This document shows positions 35,273 to 42,748 of a stretch of 64,000 nucleotides of DNA, piece by piece. The notes beneath the pieces were generated by a model. The model did no database searches. It saw nothing but the letters and a program-made list of their open reading frames with translations, and had not been told where the DNA came from. The position numbers and the translations under genes were made by a program. This stretch comes from Microbacterium imperiale (lineage in GTDB: Bacteria; Actinomycetota; Actinomycetes; Actinomycetales; Microbacteriaceae): positions 1,612,001-1,676,000 of the forward strand of contig NZ_JAGIOK010000001.1 of NCBI RefSeq assembly GCF_017876655.1. The letters are read 5' to 3'. The first letter of the stretch is position 1; each line of letters starts with the position of its first letter.

Positions 35273-35292
35273 GGATAGATGATCTTCTATCC
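35273..35292 (-). promoter_or_regulatory. ArsR-type operator 1 before pstS
   Basis: GGATAGA-TGATCT-TCTATCC, perfect seven-base arms with six-base spacer, same core as the operators before arsC and arsRC. Confidence 0.78.
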
Positions 35293-35296
35293 GTTT

Positions 35297-35318
35297 CACA
35301 TAGAAGCTAATCTATGTG
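35297..35318 (-). promoter_or_regulatory. ArsR-type operator 2 before pstS
   Basis: CACATAGA-AGCTAA-TCTATGTG, perfect eight-base arms. Centre-to-centre distance to operator 1 is 25 bases. Confidence 0.78.
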
Positions 35319-35341
35319 AACACGCGGTGAACGCAGCCCAG

Positions 35342-35638
35342 CTATTCGGAGGCGATTGCGATGCAGTCGTGGACCCGACGCCCCTCAGCGGTGAGGAGAT
35401 ACTGCTCGCCTTGACGAGCCACCCAGCCGAGATTCTCCAGCCGCCACAGAACCTGGCCGCTCATGCGGGGAAGGGCGGACCTGTGGCGGGGACTGATGGT
35501 GGGATGCTGCCGCGCCCACTCGGTCGCGATGTGCTCGACGCTGATCGGTCCGTGGTCGGCAACGATGGCGAGGACGGTGCGGCGCACGCCGGTGAGATGT
35601 CGGCGGATGAAGTCCGCGTCTGGGGAACCGTCAGTCAC
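35342..35638 (-). CDS. Small winged-helix protein
   Basis: 98 residues from the GTG at 35638 (VTDGSPDADFIRRHLTGVRR). Pattern of a winged helix: TVLAIVADHGPISVEHIATE, MSGQVLWRLENLGWVARQGE, YLLTAEGRRVHD. The start is GTGA-coupled to the acetyltransferase stop. It may regulate the arsO-arsN operon or be a phage-type regulator. Not cysteine-containing. Confidence 0.7.
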   Translation of the reverse strand: MTDGSPDADFIRRHLTGVRRTVLAIVADHGPISVEHIATEWARQHPTISPRHRSALPRMSGQVLWRLENLGWVARQGEQYLLTAEGRRVHDCIAIASE

Positions 35639-36141
35639 GATTCTGCTGTGCTTCTCCGCTCGATGAGGAGGGTGTCTCGCCACTGTCCCGCTTGGGCACC
35701 GAGGCGGGACCGAGCGATTCCTTCCCGGCGGCCCACTACCCGGAACCCGGCGGCGACATGCAGTTGGAGGCTGGCGCTGTTCTCCGGGAAGATGCTCGAC
35801 TGAATCGTCCAATACCCGGCCGATTCCGCGCCCGTGATGAACGCGGCCAACAGCGTTCGTCCCATGCCCTGACCGCGGTGGTCACGATCGACATATACAG
35901 AGTGCTCGATCACACCCCGATATGCTTCCCGGCTCGACACTTGTGACGCCGCCACCCAGCCGCGAACCCTGCCGTCGTCATCGGCGGCGACAAGACGGGT
36001 AGTGGGCAGTTTGCTGGTGGTGAACTCTTCCCAGGTCGGCGGGTACGTCTCGAAGGTCGCATCGCCCTCGTCGATTCCCTGCCGGTAGATCCTCTCCACG
36101 TCGGGCCAATCCGCTGGGACGAGGGAGCGGACCTTTGTCAC
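35635..36141 (-). CDS. arsN: GNAT acetyltransferase, ArsN1/Pat-like
   Basis: 168 residues from GTG (VTKVRSLVPADWPDVERIY). RQGIDEGDATFETYPPTWEE and the acetyl-CoA motif DRDHRGQGMGRTLLAAFI match the phosphinothricin/methionine-sulfoximine acetyltransferase group to which ArsN1 belongs; ArsN1 detoxifies the antibiotic arsinothricin. Coupled to arsO (GTGA) and to the wHTH gene (GTGA). Activity on arsinothricin rather than phosphinothricin is inferred from the arsenic context. Confidence 0.8.
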   Translation of the reverse strand: MTKVRSLVPADWPDVERIYRQGIDEGDATFETYPPTWEEFTTSKLPTTRLVAADDDGRVRGWVAASQVSSREAYRGVIEHSVYVDRDHRGQGMGRTLLAAFITGAESAGYWTIQSSIFPENSASLQLHVAAGFRVVGRREGIARSRLGAQAGQWRDTLLIERRSTAES

Positions 36142-37454
36142 GAACAGCAACCGCCGGCTGCCCCGAGGTCTGTGGAGCAGACGCCCGTGGCGGGGAGAAC
36201 CAGTTCGACCTGGGTGGCGGCAGCCATGTCGCCGGCCAGCCATGCGGTCACCGAACGGACCTGCTCGTATCCGGTCGTGAGCAGGAATGTGGGGGCGCGA
36301 CCGTACGACTTCATTCCGACGATGAAGAACCCGCGCTCCGGGTGGGTGAGCTCACCGAACCCGTGGGGCTCCACCGTGCCGCAGGAGTGCACGTTCGGAT
36401 CGATGAGCGGGGCGAGCCGCTTGGGGGCCTCGACGATGTCATCCAGTTCCAGGCGAATCTCGCGCAGCATGTCGAGGTCGGGCCGGAACCCGGTCGCGTT
36501 GACCACGATGTCGGTGGTGTGCGTCACCATCTCGCCGTCTCGTTGGCCGATCAGTTCCACCGCGGCGCCTGCCCGGTTAGCACGGATGATCTCGAATCCG
36601 TCGACGAGATTGATGTCACCGCGGTCCACCGCGCGATCCACGCGCGCGCCTAGGTGAGCGCGTCCGACGAGTTCATCGTCCGGCGACGAGGACACCCGTA
36701 CAGCCTGCGCATTGCGAATCAGCCAGGACACCGTCGTGCCTTTCTCCTCGCGGGCAAGTGACACCAGCCCGAGAAGTGTGTTCGCAGCAGAGTGCCCGGC
36801 ACCGACGACGGTGACGTGCTTGCCTGCGAAGTGGGCGCGGTCACGGCCGAGCACGTCGGGAAGTGCCGGCATCACGTGGCCGGCGATCTCGCCCAGTCCC
36901 AGAAGCTCCAGCCCGCTGGAAGTCAACGAGTTGGGTGACGAGTAGGTGCCTGACGCGTCGATTACCGCGCGCGCCACAATCTCGGCAACGTTGCCTTCGG
37001 TATCGCGGGTGCGAATGACGAACGGTGTCGCATCCCGCCCGCGACTGCGCGTGCGATCCATTCCTTCCCGGGACACGGCAGTCACGTGCACCCCCGTCCG
37101 AATGCTCGATGCGATCTCCTCGAGCTGAGCCAGTGGGTCGACGTACAAGTCCACCAGCTCGGCTCCCGTTGGCGCCCGATCCGGTGAAGGAAGTTCCCAG
37201 CCTCGCGCTTCCAGAAGGCGACGCGACGCCGGATCCACCAGGTGCTTCCACGGCGAGAACAGGCGAGTATGGCCCCACGCCCGAACGCTCGCGGCGACCG
37301 TCTCGCCCGCCTCGAGAACCACGAAGTCGATACCGCGCTCTACGAGATTCGCGGCTGCAGCCAACCCGACTGGTCCTGCGCCGATGATCACCACGGGCAG
37401 CGTCGCCAGACGATCGCTCACAGCGACACGCGGCGTGAGATCCAACAAGGTCAT
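36138..37454 (-). CDS. arsO: ArsO-like flavoprotein monooxygenase
   Basis: 438 residues from MTLLDLTPRVAVSDRL; a start at 37493 would lie in the operator. Rossmann motifs VVIIGAGPVGLAAAANL for FAD and VTVVGAGHSAANTLLGL for NADPH are clear, with the FATGY-like NATGFRPDLDML near the end. The C-terminus has VELVLPATGVCSTDLG and a CC pair, as in flavoproteins of actinobacterial ars clusters, which may bind arsenicals. ArsO-type proteins are found in arsenic operons with little known of the reaction. A fossil of the same C-terminus lies at 39775-39915. Confidence 0.8.
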   Translation of the reverse strand: MTLLDLTPRVAVSDRLATLPVVIIGAGPVGLAAAANLVERGIDFVVLEAGETVAASVRAWGHTRLFSPWKHLVDPASRRLLEARGWELPSPDRAPTGAELVDLYVDPLAQLEEIASSIRTGVHVTAVSREGMDRTRSRGRDATPFVIRTRDTEGNVAEIVARAVIDASGTYSSPNSLTSSGLELLGLGEIAGHVMPALPDVLGRDRAHFAGKHVTVVGAGHSAANTLLGLVSLAREEKGTTVSWLIRNAQAVRVSSSPDDELVGRAHLGARVDRAVDRGDINLVDGFEIIRANRAGAAVELIGQRDGEMVTHTTDIVVNATGFRPDLDMLREIRLELDDIVEAPKRLAPLIDPNVHSCGTVEPHGFGELTHPERGFFIVGMKSYGRAPTFLLTTGYEQVRSVTAWLAGDMAAATQVELVLPATGVCSTDLGAAGGCCS

Positions 37455-37469
37455 GACCACTCCTTCAAT

Positions 37470-37489
37470 ACATCGACAAGCTTCGATGT
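37470..37489. promoter_or_regulatory. ArsR operator, second class, before arsO
   Basis: ACATCGA-CAAGCT-TCGATGT, perfect inverted repeat; core ATCGA-N6-TCGAT. 16 bases before the arsO start. Confidence 0.75.
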
Positions 37490-37522
37490 TCATGTCTACT
37501 CGCCCTATAGATCCCTGTCAAT

Positions 37523-37538
37523 ATCGGCTATTGTCGAT
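37523..37538. promoter_or_regulatory. ArsR operator, second class, before arsR
   Basis: ATCGG-CTATTG-TCGAT, one mismatch from the ATCGA-N6-TCGAT core, three bases before the arsR start at 37541. Confidence 0.65.
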
Positions 37539-37540
37539 GC

Positions 37541-37909
37541 ATGGTCACCACGCTCGACGTCACCGACATCACTGCCATCGCCGAGACCGGCGCTGATAGC
37601 TGCTGCACCTCGCTCGTTCGTGAACCGATGACTGTGGAGGAGGCCGAGTCCCTCGCTCTGACCATGAAGGCTCTGGCGGACCCTGCCCGCCTGCGGCTGC
37701 TTTCCATCGTTGCCGCATCCGAGAACTCGGAAGCCTGCGTGTGCGACCTGATCGAACCCATCGGCCTTAGTCAGCCGACCGTCTCGCACCACTTGAAGGT
37801 CCTCACTGCGGCGGGGTTCCTCACCCGTAGCAAGCGCGCAACCTGGGCCTATTTCACTCTCGTACCGGGGGCTCTCGACCGGGTCTCGCGCTTCTTCGCC
37901 ACCGCATAA
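37541..37909 (+). CDS. arsR: ArsR repressor with arsenite-binding cysteines
   Basis: 122 residues. An N-terminal Cys pair (GADSCCTSLVREPM) and a Cys in the helix SEACVCDLIEPIGL form the sort of arsenite site known from Corynebacterium glutamicum ArsR. Winged helix: MKALADPARLRLLSIV, GLSQPTVSHHLKVLTAAGF. It is divergent from arsO, with an ATCGA-type operator on each side of the gap. It should control arsO-arsN and the ACR3 pump. Confidence 0.92.
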   Translation: MVTTLDVTDITAIAETGADSCCTSLVREPMTVEEAESLALTMKALADPARLRLLSIVAASENSEACVCDLIEPIGLSQPTVSHHLKVLTAAGFLTRSKRATWAYFTLVPGALDRVSRFFATA

Positions 37910-37932
37910 GACCCAGCCACTCCGCGGAAAGC

Positions 37933-37948
37933 ATCGACGCCTGTCGAT
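37933..37948 (+). promoter_or_regulatory. ArsR operator, second class, before ACR3 gene
   Basis: ATCGA-CGCCTG-TCGAT, perfect core, 63 bases before the start at 37996. Confidence 0.7.
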
Positions 37949-37965
37949 ATTCTGCTACGCTTCAT

Positions 37966-37981
37966 ATCGAAGTTCATCTAT
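37966..37981 (+). promoter_or_regulatory. Hybrid ArsR operator before ACR3 gene
   Basis: ATCGA-AGTTCA-TCTAT: left half from the second operator class, right half from the ATAGA/TCTAT class, with the same six-base spacer. Confidence 0.6.
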
Positions 37982-37995
37982 GAATGAGGAGTGAA

Positions 37996-39096
37996 GTGAG
38001 CACGACTACCGCGCCCGCCCGTCTGGGAACACTGGACAGATACCTGCCCGTATGGATCCTGCTCGCCATGGGCGCAGGTCTTGCTCTTGCCGTCCTCGCC
38101 CCCGGTTTCGGAGAGTTCCTTCATGCGGCGTCGATCGGCACCATCAGCATCCCCATCGCCATTGGACTGCTGGTCATGATGTATCCCGTCCTCGCCAAAG
38201 TGAGGTACTCCGACGCAGCGATCGTCGCCCGCGACAAGCGGCTACTGATTTCCTCACTCGTCCTCAACTGGCTCGTCGGCCCCGCGCTGATGTTCGCTCT
38301 CGCCTGGCTTCTCCTCCCCGACCTCCCCGAATACCGCACCGGGCTGATCATCGTTGGCCTCGCCCGCTGCATCGCGATGGTCCTCATCTGGAATGATCTC
38401 GCCTGTGGCGACCGCGAAGCAGCAGCCTTCCTCGTCGCCATCAACTCCGTCTTCCAAGTGATCGCGTTCGCCGCCCTCGGCTGGTTCTACCTGCAGATCC
38501 TCCCCACCTGGCTCGGTCTCCCCACAACCAGCGCCGAGTTCTCCATCTGGGCCATCACCCTCAGCGTGCTCGTCTTCCTCGGTATCCCCCTGCTCGCCGG
38601 ATACCTCTCACGCCGCATCGGAGAACGCCGTCGCGGCCGCGACTGGTACGAAACCGTCTTCCTCCCCCGGATCAGCCCACTCGCCCTCGGAGGCCTCCTC
38701 TTCACGATCGTCATGCTCTTCGCCCTCCAGGGGCAGCAAGTCATCGATCGCCCTCTCGACGTCGCTCGCATCGCACTTCCCCTCCTGGCCTACTTCATCG
38801 CGATGTTTCTCATCGGATTTGGCACTGGCAAGACCATCGGCCTGAGCTACGAACGCACCACCACACTCGCTTTCACAGCCGCGGGCAACAACTTCGAACT
38901 CGCCATCGCCGTCGCCATTGGCACCTTCGGCGCCACCAGCGGACAAGCACTCGCAGGCATCGTCGGACCGCTCATCGAAGTCCCCGTCCTCGTCGGACTC
39001 GTCTACGTCGCCCTATGGCTACGCCCCCGCCTCTTCCCCGCCAGCAACGGGGACCTCCACATCGATCGCTGGCGCGGGCAGAAAATCACCACCTGA
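37996..39096 (+). CDS. acr3: ACR3-family arsenite efflux permease
   Basis: 366 residues from the GTG at 37996, chosen because GAGGAG stands just upstream; an ATG at 37984 lacks a ribosome site. Ten membrane helices; FVLIWNDLACGDREAAAFLV-like helix with the conserved Cys (here MVLIWNDLACGDREAA) and the FTAAGNNFELAIAVAIGTFG motif identify ACR3. It expels arsenite made by the arsenate reductases. Two operators lie upstream. Confidence 0.94.
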   Translation: MSTTTAPARLGTLDRYLPVWILLAMGAGLALAVLAPGFGEFLHAASIGTISIPIAIGLLVMMYPVLAKVRYSDAAIVARDKRLLISSLVLNWLVGPALMFALAWLLLPDLPEYRTGLIIVGLARCIAMVLIWNDLACGDREAAAFLVAINSVFQVIAFAALGWFYLQILPTWLGLPTTSAEFSIWAITLSVLVFLGIPLLAGYLSRRIGERRRGRDWYETVFLPRISPLALGGLLFTIVMLFALQGQQVIDRPLDVARIALPLLAYFIAMFLIGFGTGKTIGLSYERTTTLAFTAAGNNFELAIAVAIGTFGATSGQALAGIVGPLIEVPVLVGLVYVALWLRPRLFPASNGDLHIDRWRGQKITT

Positions 39097-39136
39097 ACCT
39101 CACCGCCGCACAGTTGCCACCATCGAAGGATCACTC

Positions 39137-39343
39137 ATGAACTGCTACGAACACGCCACCCTGGACATCACCGTTCCCGCGGTTGCCGTCTGCCCTCACT
39201 GCGGCGCCGCGCTCTGCACCGAGCATCTCCATAAATGCGAGAAGGAATCGTTTTTCAACAACGTCATCGGTAACCCCCGCCAGCTCGCGCCCAAACGGGA
39301 GATGTGCTGCGCTTCCTGCGCCCAATCCCAGTGCGCCAGCTGA
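39137..39343 (+). CDS. DUF2180 zinc-ribbon protein
   Basis: 68 residues: MNCYEHATLDITVPAVAVCP, CGAALCTEHLHKCE, and a C-terminal CCASCAQSQC. Cys and His pairs could bind zinc or arsenite. The family is common behind ACR3 genes in actinobacteria; function unknown. In the operon acr3-DUF2180-arsC. Confidence 0.85.
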   Translation: MNCYEHATLDITVPAVAVCPHCGAALCTEHLHKCEKESFFNNVIGNPRQLAPKREMCCASCAQSQCAS

Positions 39344-39370
39344 CACCACAGATCTCAGGAGAAGACCCCA

Positions 39371-39766
39371 ATGCCAAGCAGCCCGACCGTTCTGTTCATC
39401 TGCCAGCACAACGCCGGCCGCTCTCAGCTCGGCGCCGCGCTTTTGGAGCACCTGGCTGGCGGCCGGTTCACCGCGACATCGGCGGGGCTGTCCCCAGCAG
39501 GCGAAGTGAACCCCGCCGTGGCCGCGACGGTCGCTGAGCTGGGCATGGACATCACCGACCGGGTGCCTCGTGCTGTCACCGCGGACGACCTCGATCAGGC
39601 GGACGTCGTGGTGCTGATGAAGCCCGGCCTCGCCCTGCCGTCCACGCCCCGCGGGGAGGTCTTGGAATGGTCGTTCCCCAACCCGGAGGCCTGGGATGCC
39701 GAGGCCGTGAGGCCGCTGCGCGAAGCCGTCTCCGACAAGATCCAGACCACACTCCTCGCACGCTGA
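39371..39766 (+). CDS. arsC: ArsC-like low-molecular-weight phosphatase-fold protein
   Basis: 131 residues. Phosphate loop LFICQHNAGRSQLGAALLEH (C-x5-R) is intact, but the second signature of the other ArsC copies (TMGCGDxCP) is replaced by VVLMKPGLALPSTPRG, a form seen in a distinct actinobacterial subfamily. The C-terminus keeps EWSFPNPEAWDAEAVRPLRE. It is the last gene of the acr3 operon. Arsenate reduction is likely but less certain than for the others. Confidence 0.8.
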   Translation: MPSSPTVLFICQHNAGRSQLGAALLEHLAGGRFTATSAGLSPAGEVNPAVAATVAELGMDITDRVPRAVTADDLDQADVVVLMKPGLALPSTPRGEVLEWSFPNPEAWDAEAVRPLREAVSDKIQTTLLAR

Positions 39767-39774
39767 GCTACAAG

Positions 39775-39920
39775 TCAGACAGCGGCCGGGGCGCGCCCGA
39801 TCTGAAGCACCTGAGCCGGCGGGCACAACAGGCGCCGCCCAGAACTGCCCCGGAAGCGTCGAACAGGCCGGCGCGGCACACGCCCGTGTCGGGGAGCACC
39901 AGCTCCACCCGCCGCCGGTA
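39775..39920 (-). pseudogene. Fossil of an ArsO-like C-terminus
   Basis: Minus-strand frame reads RRRVELVLPDTGVCRAGLFD then AVLGGACCA, matching VELVLPATGVCSTDLG...GGCCS at the end of arsO (36138). Nothing of the upstream protein remains. It faces the acr3-arsC operon end and suggests that a second arsO stood here. Confidence 0.65.
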
Positions 39921-39927
39921 GCGGCAG

Positions 39928-40194
39928 TCAGCCCCGGCTGGCGCGCCGGAATCGGTGCGTGAGCACCGCGGCGGCGACCGCGAACGCCGCTGCGGCCAGG
40001 CCGGCCGGCACGAGCAGATAGGGCACGACGATGAGCATCGAGCGGCCCATGACGCCCGCAACGGGGATGAGGCTGGTGAGGGTGCAGATCAGGCTTACTA
40101 GCGCCAGTACGGTCCATTGGCGGCCGCTGTAGCGGAGAACACGGACGCCGGCGCCGTCGTGCCACCACAGCCGTAAGGGCTCGGGGATCTTCAC
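39928..40194 (-). CDS. Small membrane protein, 88 aa
   Basis: From the GTG at 40194 (VKIPEPLRLWWHDGAGVRVL) with AGGAGAG upstream. Two membrane helices (WTVLALVSLICTLTSLIPV, LIVVPYLLVPAGLAAAAF) and a basic C-terminus. Function unknown; common size for phage or ICE cargo. Confidence 0.65.
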   Translation of the reverse strand: MKIPEPLRLWWHDGAGVRVLRYSGRQWTVLALVSLICTLTSLIPVAGVMGRSMLIVVPYLLVPAGLAAAAFAVAAAVLTHRFRRASRG

Positions 40195-40286
40195 GGCGCT
40201 CTCCTGTCGCTCGATGGCTCTATTGTCGCGTACAGCAATGCCCCCGGCCGGGAGAGAGTGCGGTCGGGGGCATTGCTGCGCATGGG

Positions 40287-40622
40287 CTATTCCTCGATCG
40301 GCGGCGGTTCGGTGCCGAAGGTGCCGTTCCGCAGGTCGCCAAAGTAGGTCGGTCCATTCGAATCTTCGGTGACCCGGCCGACAACGGGGGTCACGATGAC
40401 CAGGTGATCGAGGACAGGGTGATCCCATACCATGCAGTCGCGGTAGACGTGGCCGCGGTATGCGCCGTCGACGATGCGAGGCAGCTCGGTGGCGTGGATC
40501 GGGAGCAGGAGCGAGTTCTCGGGCGTCAGGGTGATGCTGTGCTCGGCTTTCGGGTCAGCGGACTGAGCCGCGTCGAACATGGCGTCGACGAGCCGCTTCA
40601 CATGGGTCCGTGCGCCGCTCAC
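40287..40622 (-). CDS. Hypothetical protein, 111 aa
   Basis: MSGARTHVKRLVDAMFDAAQ onward, with ATELPRIVDGAYRGHVYRDC and DHLVIVTPVVGRVTEDSN. Soluble, alpha/beta. Its start overlaps by four bases the stop of an upstream frame ending in NGVVRWFDK, which has a stop just upstream and no clear start, so that upstream gene seems broken. No family recognised. Confidence 0.55.
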   Translation of the reverse strand: MSGARTHVKRLVDAMFDAAQSADPKAEHSITLTPENSLLLPIHATELPRIVDGAYRGHVYRDCMVWDHPVLDHLVIVTPVVGRVTEDSNGPTYFGDLRNGTFGTEPPPIEE

Positions 40623-40760
40623 TTGTCGAACCAGCGCACCACGCCGTTCGCGGAATGCGCGGCTCGGAGGGCTTGAGAGGCAGCGCCGAGCGCGGCGGCG
40701 GCCCGTTGGAGCTCAGCGGCGGCGGTGACGGTTCTTTTCCGCCACAGGTAGAGGCGACGC
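40619..40760 (-). pseudogene. Remnant upstream of the 40622 gene
   Basis: Frame RRLYLWRKRTVTAAAELQRA then LGAASQALRAAHSANGVVRW. Protein-like helical composition but an in-frame stop lies just upstream and no start is present. On the plus strand an alternative frame 40762-40905 (VAITLTFLPIVLTAALAIAT) would be a 47-residue membrane peptide; I cannot choose between them. Confidence 0.35.
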
Positions 40761-40907
40761 GACGGTGGCCATCACGCTCACCTTCCTCCCGATAGTTCTC
40801 ACCGCAGCCCTCGCTATCGCAACGATGGCCAGGCCGATCACGCAGCTCCTGAGCCCGACGTATCTCGCTGTTGTGTGCGTCATCCCGTGCGGGAGCATAA
40901 ATTGAGC

Positions 40908-40943
40908 AGTCCGGGCGGGCCGTGGGGGCGACCCGCCCGGACT
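40908..40943. terminator. Strong hairpin, probable terminator of the sulfur operon
   Basis: AGTCCGGGCGGG / CCCGCCCGGACT, a perfect 12-base stem with a 12-base loop. It lies 86 bases after the rhodanese stop (minus strand) and directly behind a possible plus-strand micro-ORF. Confidence 0.6.
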
Positions 40944-41028
40944 GTGCGTCACGAGACGAGCTCAAGCGACGCGGGGCGCGCGCGAGGCGCGCGGGGTACG
41001 CGCTCGCGGGGGGACGAGCGCGTACGTT

Positions 41029-41394
41029 TTAGGGCTGGACGATGGGGAGTCCCGTCGCATTGGCAGCGTCTTCGAGGGAGCCGAGGTTGCGGAGGTCGGT
41101 GAAGCCGGCTTGCTTCATCAGATCGATTGCGGCGCCTGCGCGGTTACCCGACCGGCAGTAGATGAGGTAGGCGGCTTCCGGGTCGAGGTCGGGCAGTGCA
41201 GCTTGCAGCTCGCCTGCGGTGACATCCAGCAGGAGAGCGCCGTCGAGGTGTCCACTGGCGTGCTCGGCGGGGGTGCGCACGTCGATGATGACCGCACTGG
41301 GGTCGACGTCGTTCTGCGGTGCGGATGTGCCGGCGCAGGACGTGAGGGTGATCGCGGCGATGACGGTGAGGGTGGTGAGGGCGAGGCGGCGCAT
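41029..41394 (-). CDS. Rhodanese-domain lipoprotein
   Basis: 121 residues. Signal peptide with lipobox ITLTSCAG, then a single rhodanese domain: VIIDVRTPAEHASGHLDGAL and the active Cys loop YLIYCRSGNRAG. It would handle sulfane sulfur outside the membrane. Last gene of the leftward sulfur operon. Confidence 0.9.
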   Translation of the reverse strand: MRRLALTTLTVIAAITLTSCAGTSAPQNDVDPSAVIIDVRTPAEHASGHLDGALLLDVTAGELQAALPDLDPEAAYLIYCRSGNRAGAAIDLMKQAGFTDLRNLGSLEDAANATGLPIVQP

Positions 41395-41421
41395 GTGCGT
41401 CCTTTCGTGGAGGTGTGGTGG

Positions 41422-41940
41422 TTATCGGTCGCAGGCGCCGTTGGCGCAGTGGCGGGTGGGTTTCCGGCTGAAGCGTTGGTGCAGTGCGCATCCCGCGCAC
41501 CATCCAAGAACGGCTTCCAGAAAGAGGAGGGTGAAGCAGATCCCACACAGGCCGAGGGTCACGGCGAACGGGACGATTCCGGCACTCATGGTTAGGCAAG
41601 AGAGGGCAGCGAGACCGAGTGCGAGCCACCACGCGAAGGCTTTCTGCGGCGCACCGACCCAGTAAGGCCGGCGGCGGCGCGTCAGCGCCCGTCCGAGGGC
41701 GAGGGTGAGGGACAGCCGGTTACTGATGAGGATCCGGGTGGTCATGTCGAGAAGGAAGAACATCCCGAATGTCTGTAACGGCCTGATGTTGTCCGAGGCG
41801 AGCGTGATGGTGAGTGCGGTGATGCCCGCGGCAAGGAGGATGCCGGCGGCGATACGGATGGCGTGCTCGTTGAGGACGGGCACCTCGTATCCGTCGACGT
41901 GTTCCCCTGTGCGGGGCGCGGCGTCGGACGCGTTGGGCAT
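41422..41940 (-). CDS. DUF4395 membrane protein
   Basis: 172 residues, four membrane helices, with RPLQTFGMFFLLDMTTRI and WVGAPQKAFAWWLALGL, the DUF4395 pattern. C-terminal Cys-containing segment (GWCAGCALHQRF, HCANGACDR). In many actinobacteria it sits beside thioredoxin and rhodanese genes; role unknown, possibly membrane thiol or sulfur transfer. Confidence 0.85.
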   Translation of the reverse strand: MPNASDAAPRTGEHVDGYEVPVLNEHAIRIAAGILLAAGITALTITLASDNIRPLQTFGMFFLLDMTTRILISNRLSLTLALGRALTRRRRPYWVGAPQKAFAWWLALGLAALSCLTMSAGIVPFAVTLGLCGICFTLLFLEAVLGWCAGCALHQRFSRKPTRHCANGACDR

Positions 41941-41959
41941 GGAGGGCTTTCTGTGGCGG

Positions 41960-42730
41960 TCAGGAGGAGAGGGTTTGGACGATGAGGGTGGTGAGCATGG
42001 TCAGCCCCACGGCCAGCACGAGGACCGCAAACCCGGTGCGGATGCCGGAGGAGGGGAGGCGGCGCGAGAGCGCTAGACCGATGAATGACCCGGCGAGGGC
42101 GAGGGCGGTGAAGGTGACGACGGTGGGCCATTGGATGGCCACGGCACTGATCTGCGTGAGGAAGCCAGCGGAAGAGTTCACGGCGATGACCAGGAGCGAT
42201 GTCCCTACGGCCGCGGCAATGGGGAGGCCAAGGAAGGTGAGCGCGGGGACGATGAGGAACCCGCCGCCTGCGCCCAGGGCTCCCGTGAGCACGCCCACAC
42301 CAAGTCCGGTGGCGACCGTTCGAATCGCTCGCGTGATCGGCCGCGTCTGACGAGGTTCGGTGGGCTCTCGTCGGCGCCGCATCATGGCGATCGCGGTGAC
42401 GATCATGATCGCCGCGAACAGGCCGGTGAGCACAGGTTCCGGAAAGAACCGGCCGACCATCCCGCCCGCCACTCCCCCGAGCAGACCGGTCGCCGCGAAG
42501 ACCGCAGCGACCCTCCACAGCACCTCGCGTCTACGGACGCGGAATGCGGTGGAAACCACGCTGGTGACGGCAACAACGAAGAGGGAGGAGACGATCGCCT
42601 CTCTCGTTCCGATGCCGAGGACGAGGGTGAAGATGGGGACGGTAAGGATGGAGCCCCCGCCACCGAGGAGCCCGAGTGCGACACCGACCAGGACCGCGAG
42701 GATCATGGCGATGACGATGAACGTATCCAC
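41960..42730 (-). CDS. tauE: TauE/SafE-family sulfite exporter
   Basis: 256 residues, eight membrane helices, with the family repeats LGLLGGGGSILTVPIF and LTGALGAGGGFLIVPAL. It probably exports sulfite or a related anion produced by the neighbouring persulfide dioxygenase. Confidence 0.9.
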   Translation of the reverse strand: MDTFIVIAMILAVLVGVALGLLGGGGSILTVPIFTLVLGIGTREAIVSSLFVVAVTSVVSTAFRVRRREVLWRVAAVFAATGLLGGVAGGMVGRFFPEPVLTGLFAAIMIVTAIAMMRRRREPTEPRQTRPITRAIRTVATGLGVGVLTGALGAGGGFLIVPALTFLGLPIAAAVGTSLLVIAVNSSAGFLTQISAVAIQWPTVVTFTALALAGSFIGLALSRRLPSSGIRTGFAVLVLAVGLTMLTTLIVQTLSS

Positions 42731-42748
42731 TCGAGCTCCCGAGCTTGG

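Noticed and set aside
33801..35282. Long plus-strand frame opposite pstC and pstS
   Set aside because: Mirror of genuine pst genes; translation has no domain.
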